Shown here: one piece after another, positions 26,200 to 34,320 of the stretch | Layout: each line of letters begins with the position of its first letter | Numbering within the stretch: the first letter of the stretch is position 1 | DNA from: Ignavibacteriaceae bacterium | Lineage (GTDB): Bacteria; Bacteroidota; Ignavibacteria; Ignavibacteriales; Ignavibacteriaceae | Assembly: GCA_023229425.1 (NCBI GenBank) | Contig: JALNZG010000016.1 | Coordinates: 1 to 42,199, forward strand | Direction: 5' to 3' | DNA: 42,199 bases | Notes under the pieces: generated by a model | The model's input: only the letters and a program-made list of their open reading frames with translations | What the model was told of the DNA's origin: nothing | The model's database searches: none | Position numbers and translations under genes: made by a program

Positions 26200-26209
26200 T
26201 ACAAAAGAG

Positions 26210-26659
26210 ATGACAAAACTTTTAAAGAACATAGCATTAATTACCTTAACCGTGTTGTTTTTTATAATCAATACGGGCTTTACGGTTTCTTTGCACTTTT
26301 GCAGCATGGAAGAAAAAGCGTCATTGACTGCTTGCGGAATGTGTGAAGCTCCCATTGCTGCTGATGATCCGACGAACGCGGACTGTTCCGATGAAGAATC
26401 AACTTCTGATGAATTAGTGTTCTCGTCAATCCCACAAAAGTGCTGTGAGGTTAAACTTGCATCAATTCTCGGAACTGATGAATATCTTATAAATCAGTTT
26501 GGAACAACTGTAAAGTCAGTTCATGCCGATCTAATTTCTTTTACTTACCAAGAAAACGAATATTTAGCTTCTTTCTCTACCAAATTTATATCCGATTCGT
26601 CTCCGCCAACAGAAACAACACCCAGACTCTTCCTTTCTAATCGTAACTTCAGAATTTGA
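26210..26659 (+). CDS. HYC_CC_PP-type secreted cysteine protein
   Basis: A 149-residue exported protein with an N-terminal hydrophobic leader (about 7-27). It carries HFC in VSLHFCSM, then TACGMC, a double cysteine (KCCEV) and a PP pair (SSPPTE) near the C-terminus. These are, in order, the elements that name the HYC_CC_PP family (here F replaces Y), found in Bacteroidota and often next to metal-efflux genes. The cysteines and histidine suggest soft-metal binding in the periplasm, but the family's role is not established. It is the first gene of the plus-strand copper island, 132 bases ahead of the next gene, so it may be partly independently expressed. Confidence 0.7.
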   Translation: MTKLLKNIALITLTVLFFIINTGFTVSLHFCSMEEKASLTACGMCEAPIAADDPTNADCSDEESTSDELVFSSIPQKCCEVKLASILGTDEYLINQFGTTVKSVHADLISFTYQENEYLASFSTKFISDSSPPTETTPRLFLSNRNFRI

Positions 26660-26733
26660 TTTTTGCAAGTGCTTAGCGGCTAAGTAAATTCTGCCGGCTA
26701 ATTTAATATCAATTTTAACAGAATAAATTTATC

Positions 26734-26749
26734 ATCACTTAATAGTGAT
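26734..26749 (+). promoter_or_regulatory. Operator-like inverted repeat
   Basis: ATCACT-TAAT-AGTGAT is a six-base inverted repeat 43 bases before the ATG of the next gene, in a 132-base gap that also contains the palindrome CTTAGCGGCTAAG at 26672-26684. Either could bind a metal-responsive regulator; neither is followed by a T-run as a terminator would be. Confidence 0.25.
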
Positions 26750-26791
26750 TGGTTACCAGTACTTTTAGATAATCAATTTTTAGGAAAATTT

Positions 26792-27259
26792 ATGAAAAGA
26801 GCAATTTATATCGCGTTTGTTTTTGTATTAATCAATATCAGTACAACGGCTAAGGACACCGGTTCTGCAAATTCTTCAAGTTTATTCGATAATAAAATCG
26901 GATTATCGGCAGATACCATTTATAGCTGCACAATGCACCCTGACATTAAATCTTTACAACCGGGGAAATGTTCTAAGTGTGAAATGGATTTAGTACCATC
27001 TGAATATAAAAAAATAGACTCCACAAAATCTTCAAGTGCTGTTTCAAGTGAAGATTATTACACGTGTTCGATGCACTCGGAAGTTCATTCAGATGAACCG
27101 GGAAACTGTCCCAAATGCGGAATGGAATTGGTGAAAAAGTCTGAAGCAAAAACCTCAAGCCATGGAATGATGGGGATGATGGGAATGATGGATTCTCCAT
27201 GGATGATTGGTATGGGAATAATAATGGTTGTCGTCATGGCAATTCATTTAATAAAATAA
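26792..27259 (+). CDS. Protein with two heavy-metal-binding domains and a membrane anchor
   Basis: A 155-residue protein with a signal-like N-terminus and two copies of the short heavy-metal-binding domain (YHS-like, PF19335). The first reads YSCTMHPDI...PGKCSKCEMDL and the second YTCSMHSEV...PGNCPKCGMEL. A Met/Gly-rich stretch (GMMGMMGMM) leads into a C-terminal membrane helix, about 134-154. The C-x-MH and C-x2-C patterns are known Cu(I)/Ag(I) ligands in efflux adaptors. It lies 16 bases upstream of the RND pump gene and would present metal at the membrane surface. Confidence 0.85.
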   Translation: MKRAIYIAFVFVLINISTTAKDTGSANSSSLFDNKIGLSADTIYSCTMHPDIKSLQPGKCSKCEMDLVPSEYKKIDSTKSSSAVSSEDYYTCSMHSEVHSDEPGNCPKCGMELVKKSEAKTSSHGMMGMMGMMDSPWMIGMGIIMVVVMAIHLIK

Positions 27260-27275
27260 ATATTGGAGTTTTTTA

Positions 27276-30200
27276 ATGATAGAAAAAATAATTGAATGGT
27301 CTTCGCAGAATAGATTTCTTGTAATTCTGATTTATCTGATAGTTATTGCGGCAGGAATTTATAGCGTTATCAATCTTCCGGTGGATGCGATTCCTGATCT
27401 ATCCGAAAATCAGGTAATCATCTTTACAGAATGGATGGGGCGATCACCCCAGATAATTGAAGATCAAGTTACGTATCCGATAGTTTCCGGCTTACAAGGA
27501 TTACCCAAAGTTAAAGCTGTTCGTGCAACTTCTATGTTCGGAATGTCTTTTGTCTTTGTAATCTTCGAGGATGGAGTTGATACATATTTTGCGCGCACCC
27601 GCGTTCTCGAAAGAATGAATACGATTCAAGCGCAATTGCCTTCAGGCGTTGTTCCTTCTCTCGGACCGGATGGAACCGGCGTCGGTCACGTCTATTGGTA
27701 TACTGTTGAAGGTAAAGGATACGATCTCGGCGAACTTCGTGCTATTCAAGATTGGTATATTCGTTACAAACTTTCTTCTGTTGATGGCGTTGCAGAAGTT
27801 GCAAGCATAGGCGGTTTTGTTAAGCAATACCAAGTTGATGTTAACCCCACCGATTTACGTGCATACAATTTAACAATCGCTGATGTAGTAAATGCCGTTC
27901 AAAGAAGTAATAACGAAGTTGGCGGAAAAATTTTGGAAGTTAGCAACGCTGAATATTTCGTACGCGGTCAAGGGTACATTAAATCAAAAGATGATGTTGA
28001 GAACACCGTTATAAAAACTTCTACTAACGGAATTCCTATTCTTATTAAAAATGTTGCATCGGTTTCTTTAGGGGGCGATATAAGACGCGGTGCGTTGGAA
28101 AAGAATGGTGAAGGACAAACTGTTGGTGGAATTGTTGTTATGCGAACCGGTGAGAATGCGCAAACCGTAATTGATCGCGTGAAAGAAAAAATTAAAGAAA
28201 TTTCTCCCGGTTTACCTCCCGGAGTTGAAATTGTAACTTCTTATGATAGAAGCACACTGATCAAAGAAGCAGTTGGAACTTTGGAAAGAGCTTTAATTGA
28301 AGCTTCCATCACCGTTTCCATAATGGTCATGATTTTTCTTCTTCACTTCAGAAGCATCGTTAGAATTTTAATTGAACTGCCGATAGCAATTCTTATCGCT
28401 TTCATCCTTATGTATTTGTTTGGGATATCATCAAACATTATGTCACTCGGCGGAATAATTTTAGCCGTTGGAGTAATAGTTGATTCTTCCATTGTGCTGG
28501 TGGAAAACGCTTACAGAAACTTAGCTAAGGCAATCGAGGAGAAAGGACAATTAACTCCGGAAGAATATAAACGCATTTCAATTGATTCGGCGAAGCAAGT
28601 AGGTAGAGCAATTTTCTTTTCTGAATTAATAATTCTTGTTTCTTTTCTCCCGGTATTTATGTTAACCGGGCAGGAAGGAAAATTATTTCATCCGCTCGCT
28701 TACACAAAATCATTCGCGTTGATCGGATCTGCGATTGTTGTTATTTCTCTTATTCCCGTTTTAATGACTATGCTTATGCGCGGTAAATTTAAACCGGAAG
28801 ATAAAAATCCAACCACGCGATTTTTCATTAAACTTTATGCCCCGGTAATTCATTGGGTGCTTAAACACAGAAAAATTACAATCGCAATAAATGTTATAGC
28901 TCTTTTAGTAACTATTCCGATGATTCTTAACACCGGCAGCGAGTTTATGCCCCCGCTCGATGAAGGATCAATTCTTTATATGCCTGTAACGTTGCCCGGA
29001 GCATCAATCACAGAAGTGAATAGAATTTTACAAGAGCAGGACAAGATTATTAAGTTGGTTCCCGAAGTTCATCACGTTCTTGGTAAAACGGGACGGGCTG
29101 AAACCGCAACAGATAACGCACCGTTAAGTATGATAGAAACCATCATTTTACTGAAACCGAAAAATGAATGGAGACCCGGAATTACTAAGCAAGACATCGT
29201 TGCTGAACTCGATTCAAAATTACAAATACCCGGTGTGCGAAATGGTTGGACTCAACCGATCATCAATAGAATAAATATGCTTTCCACCGGTGTTAGAACT
29301 GATATTGGTTTCAAAATCTTTGGTCCTGATCTAGACACTCTTGAAACATACGCCATCAAAGCAGAAAAACTGTTAAAGAAAGTAAACGGAGCGGCAGATA
29401 TCGTAGCTGAACGCGTTCAAAATGGATATTACTTAGACATAGAAGTAAAACGCGATATTGCTGCCCGCTACGGAGTAAACATTCGCGATCTTCAAGATAT
29501 AATTGAAACTGCAATCGGCGGCCAAAACCTAGGAATTGTTATCGAAGGAAGAATGCGCTTCCCGATTAGAATGCGTTATCAAAAAGATTACCGTGACAAC
29601 ATTGAAGAACTGAAAAGCTTGATCATTCCGGTTGCATTATCAAATCCTATGGCTGCTCAATCATCCTCAAGTTCGATGAACGGCGGAACGAATAAAGGTA
29701 ACTCAGGCGGAATGTCTTCTTCGATGGGAAGTTCAAACCAGGCAAGCATTATTCCGCAGGCATCTAATACACAAAATGATTTTTCTCTCACAGGTGTAAA
29801 TCAAAACGCTGTTACTTATCTGCCTCTTGCTGAATTAGCTGATATAAATTTAGTAACCGGTCCTCCAATGATAAGCAGCGAAAACGGAATGCTTCGTTCA
29901 ATAGTTTTTATGAATACACGCGGACGCGATATGGGCAGTGTAATGGTTGATGCAAAAAAGGTTATTGAAGATGGATTGAAACTCCCCCCTGGTTATTCTT
30001 ATACTTGGAGCGGGCAGTATGAAAGCAAAGTAAGAGCTCAACAGACAATTGAAATTATTATGCCTATAGTTTTCTTGTTGATCTATCTTCTTCTTTATTT
30101 AACACTAAAAAATTACGTGGAAGCCGGAGTTGTAATGCTCTCGGTTCCCTTTGCGCTCATAGGCGGAATGTATATGATCTACATTCTTGGTTACAATTTC

Positions 30201-30638
30201 TCGGTTGCCGTCTGGGTTGGATTCATTGCGCTTTATGGAATTGCAGTTGAAACCGGCGTTATAATGGTTGTTTATCTGCATGAAGCTTTGGATAGAAGAA
30301 TTCGCGATCATCAAAAAGGGAAAAGAGGACCAATAACAGATGTTGATATTTATGAAGCAACAGTCGAAGGTTCAGTTTTAAGATTGAGACCAAAACTAAT
30401 GACAGTCTTTACTGCAATGGTTGGACTTATTCCGATTATGTGGGCGACCGGCACCGGTTCGGATGTGATGAAACCGCTCACTGCACCAATGATTGGAGGA
30501 CTCTTGACTTCCGCAGTTCACGTGCTTGTTGTTACTCCTATTTTGTTTGCAATTATGAAAGAACACGCACTTAAAAAAGGTACGCTTGAAATTTCCAAAA
30601 TGGCTGATTGGATGAAGGAAGGAGAAAACAATGGTTGA
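27276..30638 (+). CDS. cusA: CusA-type copper/silver RND efflux pump
   Basis: A 1120-residue inner-membrane proton-driven pump of the heavy-metal RND class. The fourth-helix region GGIILAVGVIVDSSIVLVEN (proton-relay Asp403) matches the monovalent-metal (HME4) type. The three substrate methionines of E. coli CusA (573, 623, 672) are all present at a constant offset: M569 in ILYMP, M619 in APLSM and M668 in NRINML. Residues about 790-845 form a low-complexity Ser/Gly/Met/Asn insert that the usual CusA, about 1050 residues, does not have. It overlaps the TolC-like gene by eight bases; GGAG precedes the ATG. Confidence 0.95.
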   Translation: MIEKIIEWSSQNRFLVILIYLIVIAAGIYSVINLPVDAIPDLSENQVIIFTEWMGRSPQIIEDQVTYPIVSGLQGLPKVKAVRATSMFGMSFVFVIFEDGVDTYFARTRVLERMNTIQAQLPSGVVPSLGPDGTGVGHVYWYTVEGKGYDLGELRAIQDWYIRYKLSSVDGVAEVASIGGFVKQYQVDVNPTDLRAYNLTIADVVNAVQRSNNEVGGKILEVSNAEYFVRGQGYIKSKDDVENTVIKTSTNGIPILIKNVASVSLGGDIRRGALEKNGEGQTVGGIVVMRTGENAQTVIDRVKEKIKEISPGLPPGVEIVTSYDRSTLIKEAVGTLERALIEASITVSIMVMIFLLHFRSIVRILIELPIAILIAFILMYLFGISSNIMSLGGIILAVGVIVDSSIVLVENAYRNLAKAIEEKGQLTPEEYKRISIDSAKQVGRAIFFSELIILVSFLPVFMLTGQEGKLFHPLAYTKSFALIGSAIVVISLIPVLMTMLMRGKFKPEDKNPTTRFFIKLYAPVIHWVLKHRKITIAINVIALLVTIPMILNTGSEFMPPLDEGSILYMPVTLPGASITEVNRILQEQDKIIKLVPEVHHVLGKTGRAETATDNAPLSMIETIILLKPKNEWRPGITKQDIVAELDSKLQIPGVRNGWTQPIINRINMLSTGVRTDIGFKIFGPDLDTLETYAIKAEKLLKKVNGAADIVAERVQNGYYLDIEVKRDIAARYGVNIRDLQDIIETAIGGQNLGIVIEGRMRFPIRMRYQKDYRDNIEELKSLIIPVALSNPMAAQSSSSSMNGGTNKGNSGGMSSSMGSSNQASIIPQASNTQNDFSLTGVNQNAVTYLPLAELADINLVTGPPMISSENGMLRSIVFMNTRGRDMGSVMVDAKKVIEDGLKLPPGYSYTWSGQYESKVRAQQTIEIIMPIVFLLIYLLLYLTLKNYVEAGVVMLSVPFALIGGMYMIYILGYNFSVAVWVGFIALYGIAVETGVIMVVYLHEALDRRIRDHQKGKRGPITDVDIYEATVEGSVLRLRPKLMTVFTAMVGLIPIMWATGTGSDVMKPLTAPMIGGLLTSAVHVLVVTPILFAIMKEHALKKGTLEISKMADWMKEGENNG

Positions 30639-30658
30639 TGGAAAATGGTTGATGGAAA
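30631..30658 (+). repeat. 14-base tandem duplication at the start of the channel gene
   Basis: ATGGTTGATGGAAA occurs twice in direct succession (30631-30644 and 30645-30658) and is followed by another ATG. Because 14 is not a multiple of three, the unit shifts the frame between its two ATGs. Only the first copy's leading ATG is in frame with the channel protein. Confidence 0.9.
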
Positions 30659-31974
30659 ATGTAAAACAGATTATCAATCTGTTTATGTCCAAATTAATGA
30701 TAATTCTTCTTTCGATTTTGATGATTGAGGCAAAGGCTCAGTCAGTTGATTCTTTAGTAGAGGAAGCGTTAAAAAATAATCCGCAGTTGAAATCACTGCA
30801 ATTTAAAATCACAGCATCGGAAAAGAGAGTTGAATCTATCAACACTCTCCCGGCGCCGAGTTTGTCCGTGGAGTTTTCTCAGGTGCCGACGAACTCAATT
30901 GATGTTCTGAATCAATCTATTTCGAACAACCTCGCGCTATCGCAAATGTTTCCTCTTGGTGGCAAGTTAAATGCAATGGCGGAAGTTGAGAGAAAAAATA
31001 CTTTGGTTGAAGGAAACAATTATGAGATATACAAAATCAATCTCACTGCACAAGTAAAAATGTCTTACTTCACACTCTGGTTGATTGATAGAAAAATTGA
31101 TGTTCAGAAGAAAAATATTACTTTTATAAATGATGTAATAAAATCAGTTGAATCATCTTACTACACAAACAAGATCAATCAAGCGGATTTTCTAACACTC
31201 CAAGGTGAAATCGCTTCGAATGAAACTCAACTTTTAATTCTTGAAAAACAAAAGGAAGCTGAGATTTACAAACTAAACAAACTTCTCGGACGCAATCTTG
31301 ATTCGAGAGATGTCTTTGCCTTAATTGATTTTAAGGCGGAAAATCTTTCGTCCTCTCAATCAAAATTGGAAGAACTTCTCGGTTATTCTAATCCGGCACT
31401 TAAAAAAATGAGCGGAATGATAGAAATGAACAAAGCAATGATAGAAGCTAATAACCGCGAGTTGATTCCCGATTTAATGGTTCAAGGAATGTTTATGAGG
31501 ATGCCGCGCGGAATGATTCTCACATCAAAAACCGATTTGGCTATGCTTGCGATGGAAACGCCAAAGACAGAGTATATGTATTCACTGATGTTTTCGATCA
31601 ATCTTCCATTTGCACCATGGTCAATAAATAAATACAAAGCGAAGGAAGAGGAGATTACCGCCGGCATAAGCAGCATTGAATATGAAAAGAACGATATGCA
31701 GCGCGAGATGACTTCTCAATTGAAAGCAGTTCTCGTTAAATATAATACCGCTGTTGATTTGACAAAACTTTATAATGACAAAGTTATTCCGTTATACGGT
31801 AAAGCTGCTGAATCGCAAGTCTCGGCTTATCAAAACAACAGAACCGGAGTTACAACTGTAATTGATTCCTACCGGATGCTATTAATGCAGCAAATGAATT
31901 TCTACATGGCGCAAGCCGATACGCAGATGGCTCTTGCCGAAATTGAAATGATGGTTGGAAGTGAACTTAAATAA
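30631..31974 (+). CDS. TolC/CusC-like outer-membrane efflux channel
   Basis: A 447-residue outer-membrane factor with two repeats of helical hairpins (for example SLVEEALKNNPQLKSL at the start and YNTAVDLTKLYNDKVIPLY near the end). It would dock with the CusB-type adaptor and CusA-type pump to span the envelope. The start is ambiguous: AAGGAG supports the ATG at 30631, but the signal peptide (LMIILLSILMIEAKAQ) fits a start at 30685 better. The first 14 bases of the frame are tandemly duplicated. A 9-base inverted repeat (30664-30672 with 30676-30684) lies just before the second candidate ATG. Confidence 0.9.
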   Translation: MVDGKWLMENVKQIINLFMSKLMIILLSILMIEAKAQSVDSLVEEALKNNPQLKSLQFKITASEKRVESINTLPAPSLSVEFSQVPTNSIDVLNQSISNNLALSQMFPLGGKLNAMAEVERKNTLVEGNNYEIYKINLTAQVKMSYFTLWLIDRKIDVQKKNITFINDVIKSVESSYYTNKINQADFLTLQGEIASNETQLLILEKQKEAEIYKLNKLLGRNLDSRDVFALIDFKAENLSSSQSKLEELLGYSNPALKKMSGMIEMNKAMIEANNRELIPDLMVQGMFMRMPRGMILTSKTDLAMLAMETPKTEYMYSLMFSINLPFAPWSINKYKAKEEEITAGISSIEYEKNDMQREMTSQLKAVLVKYNTAVDLTKLYNDKVIPLYGKAAESQVSAYQNNRTGVTTVIDSYRMLLMQQMNFYMAQADTQMALAEIEMMVGSELK

Positions 31975-32013
31975 GTTATGAAAAAATTTATAAGAATAAA
32001 TAGAGGAACAAAA

Positions 32014-33297
32014 ATGAAAATATTTAGATATATCTTCATCCCGCTTATTGTTATTGCTTTTATCTTTTCCGCATGTTCTAAATTTGAGGAGAGCGGAAAA
32101 GATGAATATGAGGTAACAAAGCAAAAAGAATTTTACACTTGCCCAATGCATCCGCAAATCATATCTGATAAACCGGGAGTTTGTCCAATCTGTAATATGG
32201 ATTTGATTAAAAAAGTCGCAGAAGAAAAAGAAGAACCAGCGACCGATAAAGATATGGCAAACATGGTTACGCTTAGCGGCAAAAAACAAATTCTTGCAAA
32301 TGTTTCAACTGTAATTGTGAAGAAAGAAAATCTCCATGAACAAGTTACGGCGTATAGTTATTTGGATTTTGCCGAGAACAACCGAAAAACAATTTCCGCT
32401 CGCTTTAACGGAAGAATTGAGAAATTGTTTGTGGATAAAACGGGAGATTATATTAAGAAAGGTCAACCGCTGTTTGAAATTTACAGTCCGGATTTAGTAC
32501 AAGCACAGAATGAATATCTAATAGCACTGAACAATGCATCAAATTCTACTTTACTTCTTAAAGCTTCAAAAAAGAAATTGGAGATTTTCGGATTGACTTC
32601 AGATCAGATCCAATCGCTTGAAAAGACACGCGAGATAAGTATCACCCTAACTTATTACTCGCCAATTAGCGGAACTGTAATTGAGAAGAAAGTTCAAGAA
32701 GGTGTTTATATTAACGAAGGTACAGCAATTTATGATGTAGCTGAACTCTCAACTCTCTGGAATATATCGGAAGTGAATGAAAGTAATTTAACTAATATAA
32801 AAGTTGGAAGTCCGGTTAAACTTCACTTACGTGCTTACCCAGGTGAGGAATTTAATGGAAGAATCACTTTCATTTATCCGGTCGTTAATTCTCAAACAAG
32901 AACAGTAAAAGTTAGAAGTGAATTTTCAAGTTATGGTGGCAAACTTAAACCGCAAATGTATGGAGAAACCGTGTTCAACAATGCCAGCGGACAAGGTTTA
33001 CTTGTTCCGGCTGATGCTGTTATAATAGCGGGTAAGAGAGTCGTCGTTTGGGCTAAAACCGGAGACGGTATGTTTGAAGCGCGAAATGTTGAGATTGGAA
33101 ATCGCTTCGGAGATAAATATCAAATCCTTTCCGGCTTAAATGAAGGTGATGAAATTGCAGCAAGCGGCGGTTTCTTAATTGATTCCGAAAGTCAACTTAA
33201 AACCGGAATGCCAACCGGACATCAGCACGGTGGAACTTCAACACCGGCAGAACAAAAGAAATCATCCTCTGATAAGATGGATGGAATGAAAATGTAA
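32014..33297 (+). CDS. cusB: CusB-type efflux adaptor lipoprotein with metal-binding domain
   Basis: A 427-residue periplasmic membrane-fusion protein. The leader ends in the lipobox FSAC (Cys about residue 21). A heavy-metal-binding domain follows (YTCPMHPQI, PGVCPICNMDL, about 43-70), then barrel-sandwich, alpha-hairpin (YLIALNNASNSTLLLKA) and beta-barrel parts typical of CusB/CzcB adaptors. The C-terminus is Met/His-rich (GHQHGG, KMDGMKM). I chose the ATG at 32014 because GAGGA precedes it and the lipoprotein leader begins there. It would link the RND pump to the outer-membrane channel and pass on metal ions. Confidence 0.93.
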   Translation: MKIFRYIFIPLIVIAFIFSACSKFEESGKDEYEVTKQKEFYTCPMHPQIISDKPGVCPICNMDLIKKVAEEKEEPATDKDMANMVTLSGKKQILANVSTVIVKKENLHEQVTAYSYLDFAENNRKTISARFNGRIEKLFVDKTGDYIKKGQPLFEIYSPDLVQAQNEYLIALNNASNSTLLLKASKKKLEIFGLTSDQIQSLEKTREISITLTYYSPISGTVIEKKVQEGVYINEGTAIYDVAELSTLWNISEVNESNLTNIKVGSPVKLHLRAYPGEEFNGRITFIYPVVNSQTRTVKVRSEFSSYGGKLKPQMYGETVFNNASGQGLLVPADAVIIAGKRVVVWAKTGDGMFEARNVEIGNRFGDKYQILSGLNEGDEIAASGGFLIDSESQLKTGMPTGHQHGGTSTPAEQKKSSSDKMDGMKM

Positions 33298-33344
33298 AAT
33301 GTTCTTAACTTATAACAATAAACAATCAATAAAAGGAGTTCAAC

Positions 33345-33782
33345 ATGAACACAACAAAATCTCGAAACTTTTTTTCTGCCACTTTAATTTTGGCAGGACT
33401 AATGTTTTACTCGCTTTCAAATTTTACATTTGCACAAGAACATAAATCATCTTGTTGCGGCAGTGGAATGGAAAAAGATGTAGTTGCGATGAATGACGTA
33501 TCCGGTGACTCAACAAAAAAAGTGGATATGAAACACGATACGCACAACATGAAAATGGAAAAACAAAAAGGTTCTGAAAGTGTTTCCATAGTTCGTGAAG
33601 GGGTGATTGATCTAAAAGCAATTGATATGAACAAGGATGGAAAAGTCTATCAAGACCCGATGGATTGGAATGTTATTTCTGATGCACGTGGCAAATGCCC
33701 GCTTTGTAAAATGACTTTGAAAGAAGTAACACTAAAAGAAGCAAAAAAGAATCTTGAAAAAAATGGTTTTAAGGTAAAGTAA
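33345..33782 (+). CDS. Secreted protein with a variant heavy-metal-binding domain
   Basis: A 145-residue exported protein with a signal peptide ending near TFAQ (residue 31). The mature N-terminus has SSCCGSGM and Met/His runs (MKHDTHNMKMEK), likely metal ligands. It then has an acidic loop DMNKDGKVYQD, resembling a calcium loop, and a heavy-metal-binding motif in which the usual first C-P-M-H reads D-P-M-D; only the second half, GKCPLCKMTL, keeps its cysteines. The C-terminal helix is KEAKKNLEKNGF. It may be a periplasmic metal chaperone. AAAGGAG precedes the ATG. Confidence 0.75.
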   Translation: MNTTKSRNFFSATLILAGLMFYSLSNFTFAQEHKSSCCGSGMEKDVVAMNDVSGDSTKKVDMKHDTHNMKMEKQKGSESVSIVREGVIDLKAIDMNKDGKVYQDPMDWNVISDARGKCPLCKMTLKEVTLKEAKKNLEKNGFKVK

Positions 33783-33819
33783 TAATAAATCATAATGTCA
33801 AAAACAAAGGAACAACGCC

Positions 33820-34320
33820 ATGAACACAATAAAATTATTTGCAAAAACAGCTATGATGCTTTCTGTAATGCTGATTTTCAATATTACAGTTTCTGCCCAG
33901 CATGAAGATCATCATGTAACCAGTGGAAACAATACGATACAGAATCAGCAAATGCAAAACATGGGGCAGCAGATGCAGAATATGCAAAACATGACCACAC
34001 AAATGAGCCAGATGATGGACAAGAGCAATCAAATGATGAGTATGATGAATAATCAGATGATGCAAAACCATGATAATGGTCAAATGATTATGAACCAAGG
34101 GATGGTGAGCATGATGCAAGGAATGAACCAAATGGGGAAAGATATGCAAGGGTTGCTTGACCACATGAACAAAATGATGAACGACAAGAATGTCATGAAC
34201 GGCGCTGAAGTGAAAGACCATATGACAGACATGCTCGGAAACATGAAAACCATGATGAAAGAATATAAAGGTATGTTAAACAGCGTGGAAGAAATGCAAC
34301 CAAAGGGCAAAGGAAAATGA
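33820..34320 (+). CDS. Methionine-rich periplasmic protein
   Basis: A 166-residue secreted protein (signal peptide to about VSAQ, residue 26) in which more than a fifth of the residues are methionine, mostly as MM, QM and NM pairs in a Gln/Asn-rich helix-forming stretch (about 40-120). HEDHH follows the cleavage site. Met-rich periplasmic proteins bind Cu(I) or Ag(I) through thioethers, and the position between pump and ATPase genes suits a metal buffer. No named family recognised. A long antisense frame across this gene is rich in His only because it mirrors ATG-rich codons. Its stop overlaps the next start as ATGA. Confidence 0.75.
   Translation: MNTIKLFAKTAMMLSVMLIFNITVSAQHEDHHVTSGNNTIQNQQMQNMGQQMQNMQNMTTQMSQMMDKSNQMMSMMNNQMMQNHDNGQMIMNQGMVSMMQGMNQMGKDMQGLLDHMNKMMNDKNVMNGAEVKDHMTDMLGNMKTMMKEYKGMLNSVEEMQPKGKGK

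Noticed and set aside
33835..34221. Long antisense frame rich in histidine opposite the Met-rich gene
   Set aside because: It is the complement of ATG-rich codons (CAT reads as His), has no ribosome-binding site and lies inside a well-supported gene.
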